Shown: positions 8,175 to 19,607 of the stretch, one piece after another | Layout of the letters: each line of letters begins with the position of its first letter | Numbering within the stretch: the stretch's first letter is position 1 | NCBI RefSeq assembly: GCF_965243865.1 | Contig: NZ_OZ251603.1 | Coordinates: 1,550,001 to 1,614,000, forward strand | Direction: 5' to 3' | Origin: Hyphomicrobium_A sp965243865 | GTDB taxonomy: Bacteria; Pseudomonadota; Alphaproteobacteria; Rhizobiales; Hyphomicrobiaceae | Length of the DNA: 64,000 nt | Notes under the pieces: model-generated | Database searches by the model: none | The model's input: only the letters and a program-made list of their open reading frames with translations | What the model was told of the DNA's origin: nothing | Made by a program: the position numbers and the translations under genes

Positions 8175-10072
8175 TGCGCTTGCGTCTCGACGTCCCCGCC
8201 GCATGCCTTGCAGCCCTGATCTGCTTCGCCGCCGGCCCCGCCTTCGCGCAGGAGCCGGCCTCTACCCCCGCTGCGGATCCACAGGTCTCCCCGCCATCAC
8301 CCCCGCGCCATCACGCTCTGTCGCTCGTCGATAAGCCCAAGTTCGAGGCGGGCTTCGACCATTTCGACTGGGTGAACCCGGATGCCCCCAAGGGCGGCAC
8401 CCTACGCGCCTTCGCCGAAGGCTCGTTCGACAGTCTCAACGCCTTCAGCGTCAAGGGCGACCCAGCCGCCGGCCTCGGCCTCATCTACGATTCCCTGATG
8501 ACCGGCAGCCCCGATGAACCATCGACCGAGTACTGCCTCATCTGCGAGTGGGTGTCCTACCCCGCAGACTTCTCCTCGGTCACCTTCGGCCTCAATCCGA
8601 AAGCGCGCTTCAACGACGGCTCCCCGATCACGCCTGAGGACGTGATCTTCTCGCTCGATGCCCAGAAGAAAGCTCACCCGCGCATGGCGTTCTACTACAA
8701 GAACGTCACCAAGGCCGAGAAGACCGGCCCCAACGAGGTGACCTTCACCTTCGACACCAAGAACAACCGTGAGCTTCCCCAGATCGTCGGCCAGCTCACC
8801 GTGCTGCCGAAGAAGTGGTGGGAAACGAACGGCGCCGACGGCCAGCCGCGAGACATCACCAAATCGAGTCTCGAAGTGCCGCTCGGCTCCGGTGCCTACC
8901 GCATCAAGAGCTTCGACCCTGGCCGCTCCATCACCTACGAGCGCGTCAAAAACTACTGGGCAAAGGACCTGCCGGTTCAGAAGGGTCAGTATAATTTCGA
9001 CGAGATGAACTACACCTACTTCCTCGATCGCACGCCGGGCTTCGAGCAGTTCAAGTCGGGCAAGATCGACTACTGGGCAGAGAGTGTCGCCAACCGCTGG
9101 GCCACGGCCTACAACTTCCCCGCCATCGAAAAAGGCTGGGTGAAGAAGGAAGCGATCCCCGTCAAGCGTGTCGCCCCCATGCAGTCGTTCGTCTTCAATC
9201 AGCGCCGCAAGCAATTCGAGGATCCGCGTGTACGCAAGGCCTTCGCGCTCGCATTCAACTTCGAGGAAGCGAACAAGAAGTTGTTCTATAATTCTTACGT
9301 CCGCGTCGGCAGCTACTTCGACAATTCCGAGCTGGCCGCCAAGGGCCTGCCCGAAGGGCGCGAGCTTGAAATCCTCAACGAGGTAAAAGATCAAGTCCCG
9401 CCGGAGGTGTTCACCACCGAGTGGAAGAACCCCGTCAACACCGCACCCGACGATTTCCGCAAGCACATGCGCGAAGCTTCGAAGCTTCTCAACGAAGCCG
9501 GCTGGAAGCTCGACGGCAGGCAGCTGAAGAATGCGCAGGGCGAGACACTCAACGCCGAATTCCTGCTTGTTCAGCCCGAGTTCGAACGCATCGTCCTCCC
9601 CTACATTCAGGATCTGCAAAAGCTCGGCATCAATGCGTCCGTGCGCATCGTCGACAGCGCGCAGTACAAGCGCCGCGAGGACTCGCACGACTACGACGTC
9701 ATCATCGACAACTTCCCGCAGTCGGAATCACCCGGCAACGAGCAGCGCGACTTCTGGGGCTCCGCGGCGGCCGATCGCGACGGCACCAAGAACACCGCCG
9801 GCATCAAGAACCCGGCCATCGACAAGCTGATCGACAAGGTCGTCTTCGCCAAGGACCGCGCAGATCTCGTTGCCGCCACGCGCGCGCTCGATCGCGTGCT
9901 GCTGTGGAACTACTACGTCGTCCCGCAGTGGCATTACCCCTATGAGCGCATCGCCTATTGGGATGTGTTCGGACGCCCGGCTAAGACACCGTCTCAGACC
10001 TCCGCCCTCACACAGACGTGGTGGTTCGACGCCGACAAGGAAAAGGCCCTAGCGGCACAGCGGGGCCAGTGA
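8174..10072 (+). CDS. yejA: Oligopeptide ABC transporter substrate-binding protein (YejA-like), first copy
   Basis: Periplasmic peptide-binding protein of SBP family 5, 632 residues. Signal peptide to about residue 25 (GPAFA-QE). The mature part has the YejA hallmarks: FDWVNPDAPKGGTLRAF near residue 57, GLIYDSLM, then FEQFKSGKIDYWAE and FVFNQRRKQFEDPRVRKAFA. It is the first gene of a five-gene + strand unit with a second binding protein, two permeases and a fused ATPase. E. coli YejABEF imports oligopeptides and microcin C. Substrate here is inferred from family only. Start: AGGG lies 9 nt upstream. Confidence 0.92.
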   Translation: MRLRLDVPAACLAALICFAAGPAFAQEPASTPAADPQVSPPSPPRHHALSLVDKPKFEAGFDHFDWVNPDAPKGGTLRAFAEGSFDSLNAFSVKGDPAAGLGLIYDSLMTGSPDEPSTEYCLICEWVSYPADFSSVTFGLNPKARFNDGSPITPEDVIFSLDAQKKAHPRMAFYYKNVTKAEKTGPNEVTFTFDTKNNRELPQIVGQLTVLPKKWWETNGADGQPRDITKSSLEVPLGSGAYRIKSFDPGRSITYERVKNYWAKDLPVQKGQYNFDEMNYTYFLDRTPGFEQFKSGKIDYWAESVANRWATAYNFPAIEKGWVKKEAIPVKRVAPMQSFVFNQRRKQFEDPRVRKAFALAFNFEEANKKLFYNSYVRVGSYFDNSELAAKGLPEGRELEILNEVKDQVPPEVFTTEWKNPVNTAPDDFRKHMREASKLLNEAGWKLDGRQLKNAQGETLNAEFLLVQPEFERIVLPYIQDLQKLGINASVRIVDSAQYKRREDSHDYDVIIDNFPQSESPGNEQRDFWGSAAADRDGTKNTAGIKNPAIDKLIDKVVFAKDRADLVAATRALDRVLLWNYYVVPQWHYPYERIAYWDVFGRPAKTPSQTSALTQTWWFDADKEKALAAQRGQ

Positions 10073-10098
10073 TGGCGATCCAGCAGGAGGCACGACCG

Positions 10099-11934
10099 GT
10101 GCGACAGCCCGAAATGCTCACCCGCTTCGCCACACTCGCCTTCGTCGCAGTCGCTCTCGCCTCCGGGGTCATCGCCCCGGGGGCGCTCATCTCGAAGGCA
10201 ACGGCCGAACCGCGCCATGGCCTCTCGGCGTTCGGTGATTTGAAGTACCCGGCCGACTTCAAGCACTTCGAATATGTCAATCCTGACGCCCCCAAGGGCG
10301 GCCGCCTGGCCATGATCGGTACCGCCGGTCGCACCACCTTCGACAGCTTCAACAACTTCATATTGAAGGGCGACTCAGCCCAGGGCCTCGAATACCTGTT
10401 CGACAGTCTCATGGCCCGCGCCGTCGATGAGCCCGATGCCGTCTACGGCCTCATCGCCGAAAGTGCCGACCTGGCACCCGATAAAATGTCGGTCGTCTTC
10501 CAGCTCCGTCCTGAAGCGAAGTTCGCCGACGGCACGCCCGTCACTGCCGAAGACGCGGTCTTCTCGTTCGAGACACTGAAATCCAAGGGCCACCCGAACT
10601 ATCGGCTCACGCTGCGCGACGTCGACAAGGCTGAGGCGGTCGATCCGCACACCGTGCGCTACACCTTCAAGGGGAATCTCGTGCGCGACCTGCCCCTCGT
10701 CGTCGCCGAGCTGCCGGTGCTGTCCAAGGCCTTTTATACCAAGCACCCGTTCGATCAGAGTTCACTCGAAAAGCCGCTCGGCTCAGGCCCCTACGCGATC
10801 GCCGACTACAAGCCCGGCACCTACGTCACCTACAAGCGCCGCCCTGACTATTGGGCCAAGGATCTCCCGGTAAACCGTGGTCGCTTCAATTTCGATGAGC
10901 TGCGCTACGAGTACTATCGCGACCGCACGCTGGAGCTGGAAGGGCTTAAAGCCGGCAACTTCGACTATCGCGAGGAATTCACCTCCATTGACTGGGCGAC
11001 CGCCTACAACATCCCCTCGGTCAAAGAGGGCCGCCTCGTCCGCGAGACGATCCCTGATGGCCGCCCCTCCGGCGCGCAGGGCTTCTTCATCAACATGCGG
11101 CGCGACAAATTCCAGGACCCGCGCGTCCGCAAAGCCCTCGATCTCGCCTTCGACTTCGAATGGTCGAACAAGAACTTGTTCTTCGAGCTCTACACCCGCA
11201 CGCAGAGCTACTTCGAGAATTCGGAAATGAAGGCCGTCGGCCCGCCGAGTGCCGAGGAACTCGTGCTGCTCGAGCCCTATCGCAACCAGCTTCCACCCGA
11301 AGTATTCGGCGAACCCTATACCCCGCCCGTCACCGATGGTTCAGGGCGCGACCGCGACAACCTCAAGAAAGCTCACGATCTTCTCGCCGCCGCGGGCTAC
11401 GGCGCCGGAGGCAAGCCGCTCGACATCGAGATCCTCAGCTTCGAGTCCGGCTTTGAGCGCATCATCCTGCCCTATATCGCCAACCTGAAACGCGTCGGCA
11501 TCAACGCAAGCCTGCGTATGATCGACCCCGCGCAGTATGAGCGCCGCATCAAGAGCTTCGACTTCGACATGGCGATCCAGCGTTACTCGCTGCGCCTCAC
11601 CCCCGGCGTCGAAGTCAAATCCTACTGGGGATCGGACGCGGCCAAGATGGATGGCAGCTTCAATCTTTCGGGCATTTCCGATCCCGTTGTCGACGCTCTG
11701 ATGACAAAGATGATAGAAGCGAAAACGCGCGCCGATCTGACCATAGCCGCCCGCGCCTTGGATCGCGTACTGCGCGCCGGCAATTACTGGGTGCCGCAGT
11801 GGTATAAGCCCGTGCAGACCGTTGCATACTGGAACAAATATTCGCGTCCAGCCGTCATGCCCAAATACGACGAGGGCGTCATCGACACCTGGTGGTTCGA
11901 TCCCGACAAAGCCGCCAAGCTGAAGCAGAATTGA
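10099..11934 (+). CDS. yejA: Oligopeptide ABC transporter substrate-binding protein (YejA-like), second copy
   Basis: A paralogue of the preceding gene, about 611 residues. I chose the GTG at 10099 because a strong AGGAGG lies 8 nt upstream. An ATG at 10072 overlaps the previous stop (TGATG) and would add nine residues, giving translational coupling instead. A signal peptide ends near KATA-EP. Shared blocks with copy one include VNPDAPKGG, GLEYLFDSLMA, ADGTPVTAEDAVFS, LGSGPY and the C-terminal WWFD. The tandem duplicates have diverged clearly, so the pair probably widens the peptide range delivered to one permease (inference). Confidence 0.92.
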   Translation: MRQPEMLTRFATLAFVAVALASGVIAPGALISKATAEPRHGLSAFGDLKYPADFKHFEYVNPDAPKGGRLAMIGTAGRTTFDSFNNFILKGDSAQGLEYLFDSLMARAVDEPDAVYGLIAESADLAPDKMSVVFQLRPEAKFADGTPVTAEDAVFSFETLKSKGHPNYRLTLRDVDKAEAVDPHTVRYTFKGNLVRDLPLVVAELPVLSKAFYTKHPFDQSSLEKPLGSGPYAIADYKPGTYVTYKRRPDYWAKDLPVNRGRFNFDELRYEYYRDRTLELEGLKAGNFDYREEFTSIDWATAYNIPSVKEGRLVRETIPDGRPSGAQGFFINMRRDKFQDPRVRKALDLAFDFEWSNKNLFFELYTRTQSYFENSEMKAVGPPSAEELVLLEPYRNQLPPEVFGEPYTPPVTDGSGRDRDNLKKAHDLLAAAGYGAGGKPLDIEILSFESGFERIILPYIANLKRVGINASLRMIDPAQYERRIKSFDFDMAIQRYSLRLTPGVEVKSYWGSDAAKMDGSFNLSGISDPVVDALMTKMIEAKTRADLTIAARALDRVLRAGNYWVPQWYKPVQTVAYWNKYSRPAVMPKYDEGVIDTWWFDPDKAAKLKQN

Positions 11935-11944
11935 GCCCCGCACC

Positions 11945-13063
11945 ATGGTCGCCTACTTCCTCAAGCGCCTGCTGCTGATCATCCCGACGCTATTCGGCAT
12001 CATGCTGATCAGCTTCATCATCATTCAGTTCGCACCTGGCGGCCCTGTCGATCGCATCATTGCGCAGCTCAGTGGCAATGACTCATCCCTGGTCTCCCGC
12101 ATCGGCGGCGGCGGCAGCGAAACGCTTTCCGGCGGCAATCAGGCAGCCCTCGGCCAGGGCGGCGCCGATGCCATCACCTCGAAATATCGCGGCGCCCAAG
12201 GCCTCGACCCCGAATTCATCAAGAGTCTCGAAAAGCAGTTCGGCTTCGACAAGCCCGCTTACGAGCGCTTTTACCTGATGATGAAGAACTACCTCACCTT
12301 CAACTTCGGCAAGAGCTACTTCCGCGACGTCTCGGTGCTGCAGCTCATCAAGGAAAAGCTGCCCGTCTCCATATCGCTCGGCCTATGGATGATGCTGCTC
12401 TCCTACATGATCTCGATCCCGCTCGGCATCCGCAAAGCCGTGCACGACGGGGAGCCCTTCGACACCTGGTCGAGCACCATTCTGGTCATCGCCTACGCCG
12501 TGCCCGGCTTCCTCTTCGCCGTGCTGCTGCTGGTCCTGTTCGCCGGCAGCGCCTTCGTCCAGTGGTTCCCCTCGCGCGGCTTGACCTCCGACAACTTCGA
12601 TCAACTGTCTCTGTTCGGAAAAGTCGTCGATTACTTCTGGCATCTGACGCTGCCCATCATCGCCATGTCGTTGACCGCGTTCACGACCATGACGTTCCTC
12701 ACCAAGAACTCGTTCCTCGATGAGATCCGCAAGCAGTACGTAACCACCGCGCGCGCCAAGGGCCTCACTGAGAACCGCGTGCTCTATGGGCACGTTTTTC
12801 GCAACGCCATGCTACTCATCATCGCCGGCTTCCCCGGCGCCTTCATCTCGGCATTCTTCTCCGGCGCCCTGCTGATCGAGACCATCTTCTCGCTCGATGG
12901 CCTCGGCCTCCTGTCGTTCGAGTCGATCGAAAAGCGAGACTATCCCGTGGTCTTCGCCACGCTTTGGATCTTCTCGCTGATGGGCCTCTTGCTCAACATC
13001 GTCTCGGACTTCGTCTACACGCTCGTTGATCCCCGCATCGACTTCGAGAGCCGGGAGGTCTAG
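11945..13063 (+). CDS. yejB: Peptide ABC transporter permease (YejB-like)
   Basis: Inner-membrane permease of 372 residues, DppB/OppB family. The first helix is followed by a periplasmic insert (about 45-110), then six-helix permease core ending with the EAA loop ARAKGLTENRVLYGHVFRNA, where the ATPase docks. The insert with a Ser/Gly-rich segment is typical of YejB. It begins 10 nt after the second yejA and is followed at 2 nt by yejE, so all are in one operon. Confidence 0.93.
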   Translation: MVAYFLKRLLLIIPTLFGIMLISFIIIQFAPGGPVDRIIAQLSGNDSSLVSRIGGGGSETLSGGNQAALGQGGADAITSKYRGAQGLDPEFIKSLEKQFGFDKPAYERFYLMMKNYLTFNFGKSYFRDVSVLQLIKEKLPVSISLGLWMMLLSYMISIPLGIRKAVHDGEPFDTWSSTILVIAYAVPGFLFAVLLLVLFAGSAFVQWFPSRGLTSDNFDQLSLFGKVVDYFWHLTLPIIAMSLTAFTTMTFLTKNSFLDEIRKQYVTTARAKGLTENRVLYGHVFRNAMLLIIAGFPGAFISAFFSGALLIETIFSLDGLGLLSFESIEKRDYPVVFATLWIFSLMGLLLNIVSDFVYTLVDPRIDFESREV

Positions 13064-13065
13064 CG

Positions 13066-14292
13066 ATGGACGATCTGAGAGCGCTCGAAACGCCGCTGCC
13101 GCAATCACAGCCCCCGCCCGAGGAAGAGCATCGCGCGCAGATGCCCGAATGGCTGCGCCGACGGATGCCCTCCACCGACAAGCTCTCGCCGCTCAACCAG
13201 CGCCGCTTCGCCAACTTCAAGGCCAACCGGCGCGGCTATCGCAGCCTGTGCATCTTCCTTGTCATTTTCACGCTGTCGCTGTTCGCCGAGTTTATCGCTA
13301 ACGATCGCCCGCTCCTCGTCAGCTACAAGGGCGAGTGGCTGTCTCCGGTGCTCGTCGATTACCCGGAAGAGAAGTTCGGCGGCTTTCTTGCGGTGACCGA
13401 CTACAAAGACCCGGTGATCCTCGACGAGATCAACGCAAACGGCTGGGCCATCTGGCCGCCGATCCGCTATTCGTACGACACGATCAACAAGGACTACCCG
13501 GGGCGCAAATCCTCCGACGGGCTTTGCCTTGGCTATCCCGCCCCCCCGCCGTGGGCCTCCAGCTTGCCGCTGTGCGATGCCCCGCCCGATCAGCTCGCCC
13601 GCTTCAAGACGCTCGGCAATACCAACTGGCTCGGCCTCGACGATCAGGGCCGCGATATCGTCGCCCGCGTAATTTATGGCTTCCGGATCTCGGTGCTGTT
13701 CGGCCTCCTGCTCGCCGTCCTTTCCGGCATGATCGGCGTGACCGCCGGCGCCGTGCAAGGCTACTTCGGCGGCAAGACCGACCTCATATTCCAGCGCTTC
13801 CTGGAAATCTGGTCGTCCGTGCCATCACTGTTCGTGCTGATCATCATCTCCTCGGTGCTGATCCCCGGCTTCTGGACGTTGCTCGGCATTCTGTTGCTGT
13901 TCGAATGGGTGAACCTCGTCGGTGTCGTGCGCGCCGAGTTCCTGCGCGCGCGCAATTTCGAGTACGTCAAAGCCGCTCGTGCGCTCGGCCTGTCGCACAG
14001 CAAGATCATGTGGAAGCACATGCTTCCCAACGCCATGGTGGCGACGCTCACCTTCCTACCGTTCCAGCTATCCGGCGCCGTCGCCGCGCTGACCGCGCTC
14101 GACTTCCTCGGCCTCGGCCTACCGCCCGGATCGCCATCGCTGGGTGAACTGCTGCTGCAGGGCAAGCGCCACCTCGAAGCGCCTTGGCTCGGCCTCACCG
14201 GCTTCTTCTCCGTCGCGATCATGCTGTCGCTGTTCATTTTTATCGGCGAGGCGGTGCGCGATGCGCTCGACCCGCGCAAGACGTTCCGCTAG
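13066..14292 (+). CDS. yejE: Peptide ABC transporter permease (YejE-like)
   Basis: Second permease subunit, 408 residues, DppC/OppC family. A GGGAGG box lies inside the end of yejB, 7 nt before this ATG. A cytoplasmic N-terminus of about 60 residues precedes the first helix (CIFLVIFTLSLFAEF). A long periplasmic segment (about 85-180) ends at TNWLGLDDQGRDIVARVIYG, then the core with EAA motif ARALGLSHSKIMWKHMLPNA. It is longer than E. coli YejE, mostly in the N-terminal tail and the periplasmic loop. Confidence 0.93.
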   Translation: MDDLRALETPLPQSQPPPEEEHRAQMPEWLRRRMPSTDKLSPLNQRRFANFKANRRGYRSLCIFLVIFTLSLFAEFIANDRPLLVSYKGEWLSPVLVDYPEEKFGGFLAVTDYKDPVILDEINANGWAIWPPIRYSYDTINKDYPGRKSSDGLCLGYPAPPPWASSLPLCDAPPDQLARFKTLGNTNWLGLDDQGRDIVARVIYGFRISVLFGLLLAVLSGMIGVTAGAVQGYFGGKTDLIFQRFLEIWSSVPSLFVLIIISSVLIPGFWTLLGILLLFEWVNLVGVVRAEFLRARNFEYVKAARALGLSHSKIMWKHMLPNAMVATLTFLPFQLSGAVAALTALDFLGLGLPPGSPSLGELLLQGKRHLEAPWLGLTGFFSVAIMLSLFIFIGEAVRDALDPRKTFR

Positions 14293-14301
14293 GGGGCCGC
14301 G

Positions 14302-15939
<1,638 letters not shown>

Positions 15940-15971
15940 GCCGGATCGCTTGCTTCGCCAAGGAACTCGCC

Positions 15972-16613
15972 ATGCCCCAAGTCGCGAACGCTAAGTTGAA
16001 GCTCTACCACGCCGCCCGCACACGTTCGTCCACCGCTTTATGGATTCTTGAGGAGCTTGGCGAGCCGTTCTCCATCGAACTGCTGACACTGCAAAAGGGC
16101 GAGCAGCGCAAGCCGGAATACCTTGCCATCAACCCTATGGGGAAGGTTCCGACGCTGGTGGATGGCGACACCATCGTCAGCGAGGTCTCCGCCATCTGCT
16201 GCTACCTGGCTGACGCTTATCCCAACGCCGGGCTCGCACCCGACGTGCACGATCCTTTGCGCGGCCCGTATCTCAAGTGGCTGTTCTATTCCCCGAGCTG
16301 CATCGAGCCTGTCATGATCGATAAGGCGCTTGGCCGCGCCGCGGCGCCACGCACAACCTCCGGCTGGGCCGACTATGACACTGTGATTTCCGTGCTGCGC
16401 GACGCCGTAGCTAAGGCGTCACCGTATTTGCTCGGCGAGCGCCTCACCGCGGCCGACGTCGTCATCGGCTCGACGCTGCATTGGGGCATTCAATTCAAGC
16501 TGCTGCCCGATCTGCCTGAGTTCGTCGCTTACGTTGATCTGCTGAAGCAGCGCCCCGCGTTGCAGCGGCAGCTCGCCTACGACGCAGCCATTGCGCAGCA
16601 GATAAACACGTAA
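15972..16613 (+). CDS. Glutathione S-transferase-like protein
   Basis: 213 residues with a thioredoxin-fold N-terminal domain (KLYHAARTRSSTALWILEELG) and the glutathione-binding segment GKVPTLVDGDTIVSEVSAI, in which the cis-Pro and Glu/Ser contact the tripeptide. The helical C-terminal domain has the LTAADVVIGS N-capping motif. The likely activating residue is a Ser in the RTRSS loop. AAGGA precedes the ATG. The substrate is not predictable. Spacing of 32 nt from yejF suggests possible co-transcription. Confidence 0.88.
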   Translation: MPQVANAKLKLYHAARTRSSTALWILEELGEPFSIELLTLQKGEQRKPEYLAINPMGKVPTLVDGDTIVSEVSAICCYLADAYPNAGLAPDVHDPLRGPYLKWLFYSPSCIEPVMIDKALGRAAAPRTTSGWADYDTVISVLRDAVAKASPYLLGERLTAADVVIGSTLHWGIQFKLLPDLPEFVAYVDLLKQRPALQRQLAYDAAIAQQINT

Positions 16614-16680
16614 AAGTGGTTCCGCTCTGTCTTGGATTGCGGCATCGTAGCTGCCATCTGCGATCAGCCCCGCTGGAACG

Positions 16681-17148
16681 ATGCTACCTGACGACGTCTT
16701 CCGCTCACGGCTTCAATCGACGATCACTGCCCTGCGCTACTGGGCACCCTCCGTCGCGGACGCCGCGCGCATAGAGGAAACCGAGACGAGCGACTTCTGG
16801 CGCATCGACGTTGCCCCGATGGTTGCCAGCGCTTGCCCGTTCGAACTGATCCTGCACGCCGACCAGAACTATGATCTTTCGATCGCTGGCGAAACCTACG
16901 AGAGCCGACCCGTCGAAACCTTCGAGTGGATCGTGCCTCTGGCCAACGCGGTAGCGGACGGTTCGATCGTACAGCGGCGTTGGATCAGCCGGCTTACCGG
17001 GCTCGAGCGTGCCGTAGAAACCATCGTCATGCTGCCAGGCGGCGGAATTTGGAAGGAAACCCGCGGCGCCTGGGACCTGCGTGCACCGACGCTCGACGAT
17101 GATGGCACCGAGTTGCGCGAAAAGCGCTTCCTTCCCTACCGCCGCTAA
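16681..17148 (+). CDS. Conserved-looking protein of unknown function
   Basis: 155 residues, no signal peptide, no membrane segment, acidic (many Asp/Glu) with no motif I recognise. It reads as a compact alpha/beta protein: an N-terminal helix (VFRSRLQSTITALRYWAPS), then strand-like pieces around a conserved-looking Trp/Pro core (FEWIVPLANA, GIWKETRGAWDLRAP). Codon use matches its neighbours, and its stop shares four bases with the convergent NlpC/P60 gene. Both points support a real gene. GGAACG precedes the ATG. Function unknown. Confidence 0.65.
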   Translation: MLPDDVFRSRLQSTITALRYWAPSVADAARIEETETSDFWRIDVAPMVASACPFELILHADQNYDLSIAGETYESRPVETFEWIVPLANAVADGSIVQRRWISRLTGLERAVETIVMLPGGGIWKETRGAWDLRAPTLDDDGTELREKRFLPYRR

Positions 17149-18068
17149 GCAGCTGACTTTGCCGACAACCCCGGCAAGCGCTTCACTGCAGCGATCTCCG
17201 CACCAAGCTTGGCGATGCGTTCGATAGCCTCCGGCAGCGTCTCCGCCGCAACCTGCATATGATGTGCGTTGGCGTGAACGAGCGTGACGCTATCGGCCAT
17301 AATGCCGACGTGCCCCTTCCAATAGATGAGATCGCCGCGCTGCATCCCCTCAAGCACGTCCGGAATTTCCACCAGCGTGCCCACTTCGGCCTGCTGCATG
17401 TCTGTATCGCGCGGCGCGAAAATGCCCGCTGCCGCCAAAGACATCTGCACCAACCCCGAGCAATCGATGCCCAGCCGCGTGCGCCCGCCCCACAGGTACG
17501 GCGTGCCAATGAAGCGTTCGGCGATCTCCACGAAGTCCGGCTCTATCCTGCCGATCTCGCCAACGTGTCGGCTGACGACAAACCCGCCACCCTTCAGCAT
17601 CACGAAGCGATCATCGCCCTCAACGACGCTCAATTCAGCGTTGAGACTTAGGTGCATCAACGGCGGCGATTTGATATCCGGCACCGGGTACACGAACGTA
17701 CCCAGCGAGCGCACCTTGTGCGTCGGCTCCTCGATTTCCGGAGACAACGCCTCCGACGGCACATAGCCGACGTACTTGTCCCGATCGAGCTGCACCCACG
17801 CCCAGCCGTCGCGTTCGTCGAATACGGTCACGCGCTCGCCGAACAGCGCCTCGGTCTCGAACCCGAACGTCGGAGTCGGGCGGCTGCGCAGCGGCACTGA
17901 GGCGCGCATCACCTGCCCTGGAAATCCTTCCACGTAACGCGGCACGCTCACCTTGCCGTAGAGGCTTTCAGCCGCGAGATCAGGACGAAACGGATTTCGT
18001 CGCGGATCGAGCCGTTGCGTCGGCGCCGACGTGCTTTCAATGCTCACGTCCTCGTCTCTATCGCTCAT
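17145..18068 (-). CDS. NlpC/P60-family cysteine peptidase with SH3-like domains
   Basis: Predicted cell-wall peptide hydrolase of 307 residues. An N-terminal disordered segment is followed by two SH3-like regions (about 50-110 and 115-170). The NlpC/P60 domain comes next, with PYLWGGRT, catalytic Cys203 in DCSGLVQ, and the His-containing strand KGHVGIM. No clear signal peptide, so it may act on recycled muropeptides in the cytoplasm or use another route. The ATG at 18068 overlaps the aminopeptidase stop as ATGA, so the two are translationally coupled. A peptidase pair acting in sequence on short peptides is plausible (inference). Confidence 0.88.
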   Translation of the reverse strand: MSDRDEDVSIESTSAPTQRLDPRRNPFRPDLAAESLYGKVSVPRYVEGFPGQVMRASVPLRSRPTPTFGFETEALFGERVTVFDERDGWAWVQLDRDKYVGYVPSEALSPEIEEPTHKVRSLGTFVYPVPDIKSPPLMHLSLNAELSVVEGDDRFVMLKGGGFVVSRHVGEIGRIEPDFVEIAERFIGTPYLWGGRTRLGIDCSGLVQMSLAAAGIFAPRDTDMQQAEVGTLVEIPDVLEGMQRGDLIYWKGHVGIMADSVTLVHANAHHMQVAAETLPEAIERIAKLGAEIAAVKRLPGLSAKSAA

Positions 18069-19501
18069 TGGCAAGCTTCCCTTGCCAGCATCGCATAAAG
18101 AGCGCGCGCTGCTTGTGGCTCGCCTCCGCGAGGACCCAGAGGCCCCGCTGCCGGGCGCCAGCCATAGATGTCGAAGTGCGCAAAGCGCTGCGCTTTCGTC
18201 GCGAAGCGCTTGAGGAACAGCGCGGCGGTGATCGACCCGGCCATCGGCGTGTCCCACACATTGTTCATGTCGGCCACAGAGCTTTCAAGCTTCGCATCGT
18301 ACCCCGGCCACAGCGGCAGGCGCCACACCGGATCGCCGATCGCAACCGACGCGCTCATCATCTCGGCAGCGAACGCATCGTCGTTGCTGAACATCGCCGG
18401 CAAGTCGGGACCGAGCGCGCTGCGCGCTGCACCGGTCAGCGTCGCGAACACGTAAAGCGACTGTGGTGCCTCCTCGTCGGCCAGAGCGATCGCGTCGGCC
18501 AGCACCAGACGCCCCTCTGCATCCGTGTTGCCGACCTCGACCGTGATCCCCGCACGCGAATTCAAAACGTCGCTCGGACGGAACGCATCGCCCGAGATGC
18601 TGTTCTCCGCCGTCGGTATCAGCACCCGCAATCGCACATCGAGCTTCTGCGACATGATCATGTGCGCCAGCGTCAGCACCGTCGCCGCGCCGCCCATGTC
18701 TTTTTTCATCAGCAGCATGCCGCTCGGCGGCTTGATATCGAGACCGCCGGTGTCGAACGTGATTCCCTTGCCGACCAGCGTAACCGTGCGCGCGCCCTCG
18801 CGCCCCCACCGCATGTCGATCAGCCGCGGCGCCCGCGGGCTTGCCCGGCCCACCGCATGGATCATCGGAAAATTCTGAGCGAGCAGATCCTCGCCCACCG
18901 TCACGTCGATCTGCGCGCCGTGCCTCAGCGCCAGCTCCCGCGCTGCCGCCTCGATGTCCGCTGGTGCGAGATCGGAAGCCGGTGTGTTGATCAGATCGCG
19001 GCCGAGGCGCACCGCCTCGATGGTTCCGAGCGCCAGCGAGCGATCGGCGCCTTCCGGCAGGCGCAGGCTGACGCAACGCGAGCCCCCGCTCTTTGTCTTG
19101 TATCGGCCATAGCGGTAGCTGCCGAGGCCCCAAGCGATAGCCGCGAGCGTGGGATCCTGCGCCGGCAGCGAAAGCTGATAGCTGCCCGACGGCAAAGACT
19201 GCGGCAGTAGACCCAGCAGCAGCTCAGATGTGCCCGATGGCTCCCCGCAGGCCCCGCCGCCAAGCCCCAGCAAAACCGCCGCGATGCCCCCGTCCGGACC
19301 GGGCACCAGCGTCTGCTGCTTTGCTGCCCCTTTGAAGCCAACGGCCTTGATCCAGTTCCGCTGTTCGGCCGAAAGCGGAAGGTCATCGAGCACCGTGTCC
19401 TGCCCAACCGCGAAGATCGGGATCTCTTTTCCGCCCGCTCCATCCGCGACGAAGATGTCTTCGCCTGAGGCGAGTTCGCGCGGCAATGTTTCGTCGTTCA
19501 T
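18065..19501 (-). CDS. Leucyl aminopeptidase family (M17) metallopeptidase
   Basis: Releases N-terminal residues from peptides; hexameric di-zinc enzyme family. 478 residues. The M17 signature NTDAEGRL lies near residue 325, preceded by the metal- and substrate-binding blocks VGKGITFDTGGLDIKP and MKKDMGGAA. The ATG at 19501 gives the usual start; the frame is open upstream but without similarity. It overlaps the NlpC/P60 gene by 4 nt. With the importer at 8-16 kb it could process imported peptides, though nothing in the sequence links them directly. Confidence 0.93.
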   Translation of the reverse strand: MNDETLPRELASGEDIFVADGAGGKEIPIFAVGQDTVLDDLPLSAEQRNWIKAVGFKGAAKQQTLVPGPDGGIAAVLLGLGGGACGEPSGTSELLLGLLPQSLPSGSYQLSLPAQDPTLAAIAWGLGSYRYGRYKTKSGGSRCVSLRLPEGADRSLALGTIEAVRLGRDLINTPASDLAPADIEAAARELALRHGAQIDVTVGEDLLAQNFPMIHAVGRASPRAPRLIDMRWGREGARTVTLVGKGITFDTGGLDIKPPSGMLLMKKDMGGAATVLTLAHMIMSQKLDVRLRVLIPTAENSISGDAFRPSDVLNSRAGITVEVGNTDAEGRLVLADAIALADEEAPQSLYVFATLTGAARSALGPDLPAMFSNDDAFAAEMMSASVAIGDPVWRLPLWPGYDAKLESSVADMNNVWDTPMAGSITAALFLKRFATKAQRFAHFDIYGWRPAAGPLGPRGGEPQAARALYAMLAREACQ

Positions 19502-19607
19502 CTGTTGCTGCTCGCTGCTGGCAAGCCAAGACCTGATCGGGCATCTAATAGGGGACCCCGATCGACTCGTGGGCACAAGACAAGATCACAGAGGGCAAGG
19601 CAAGAGC

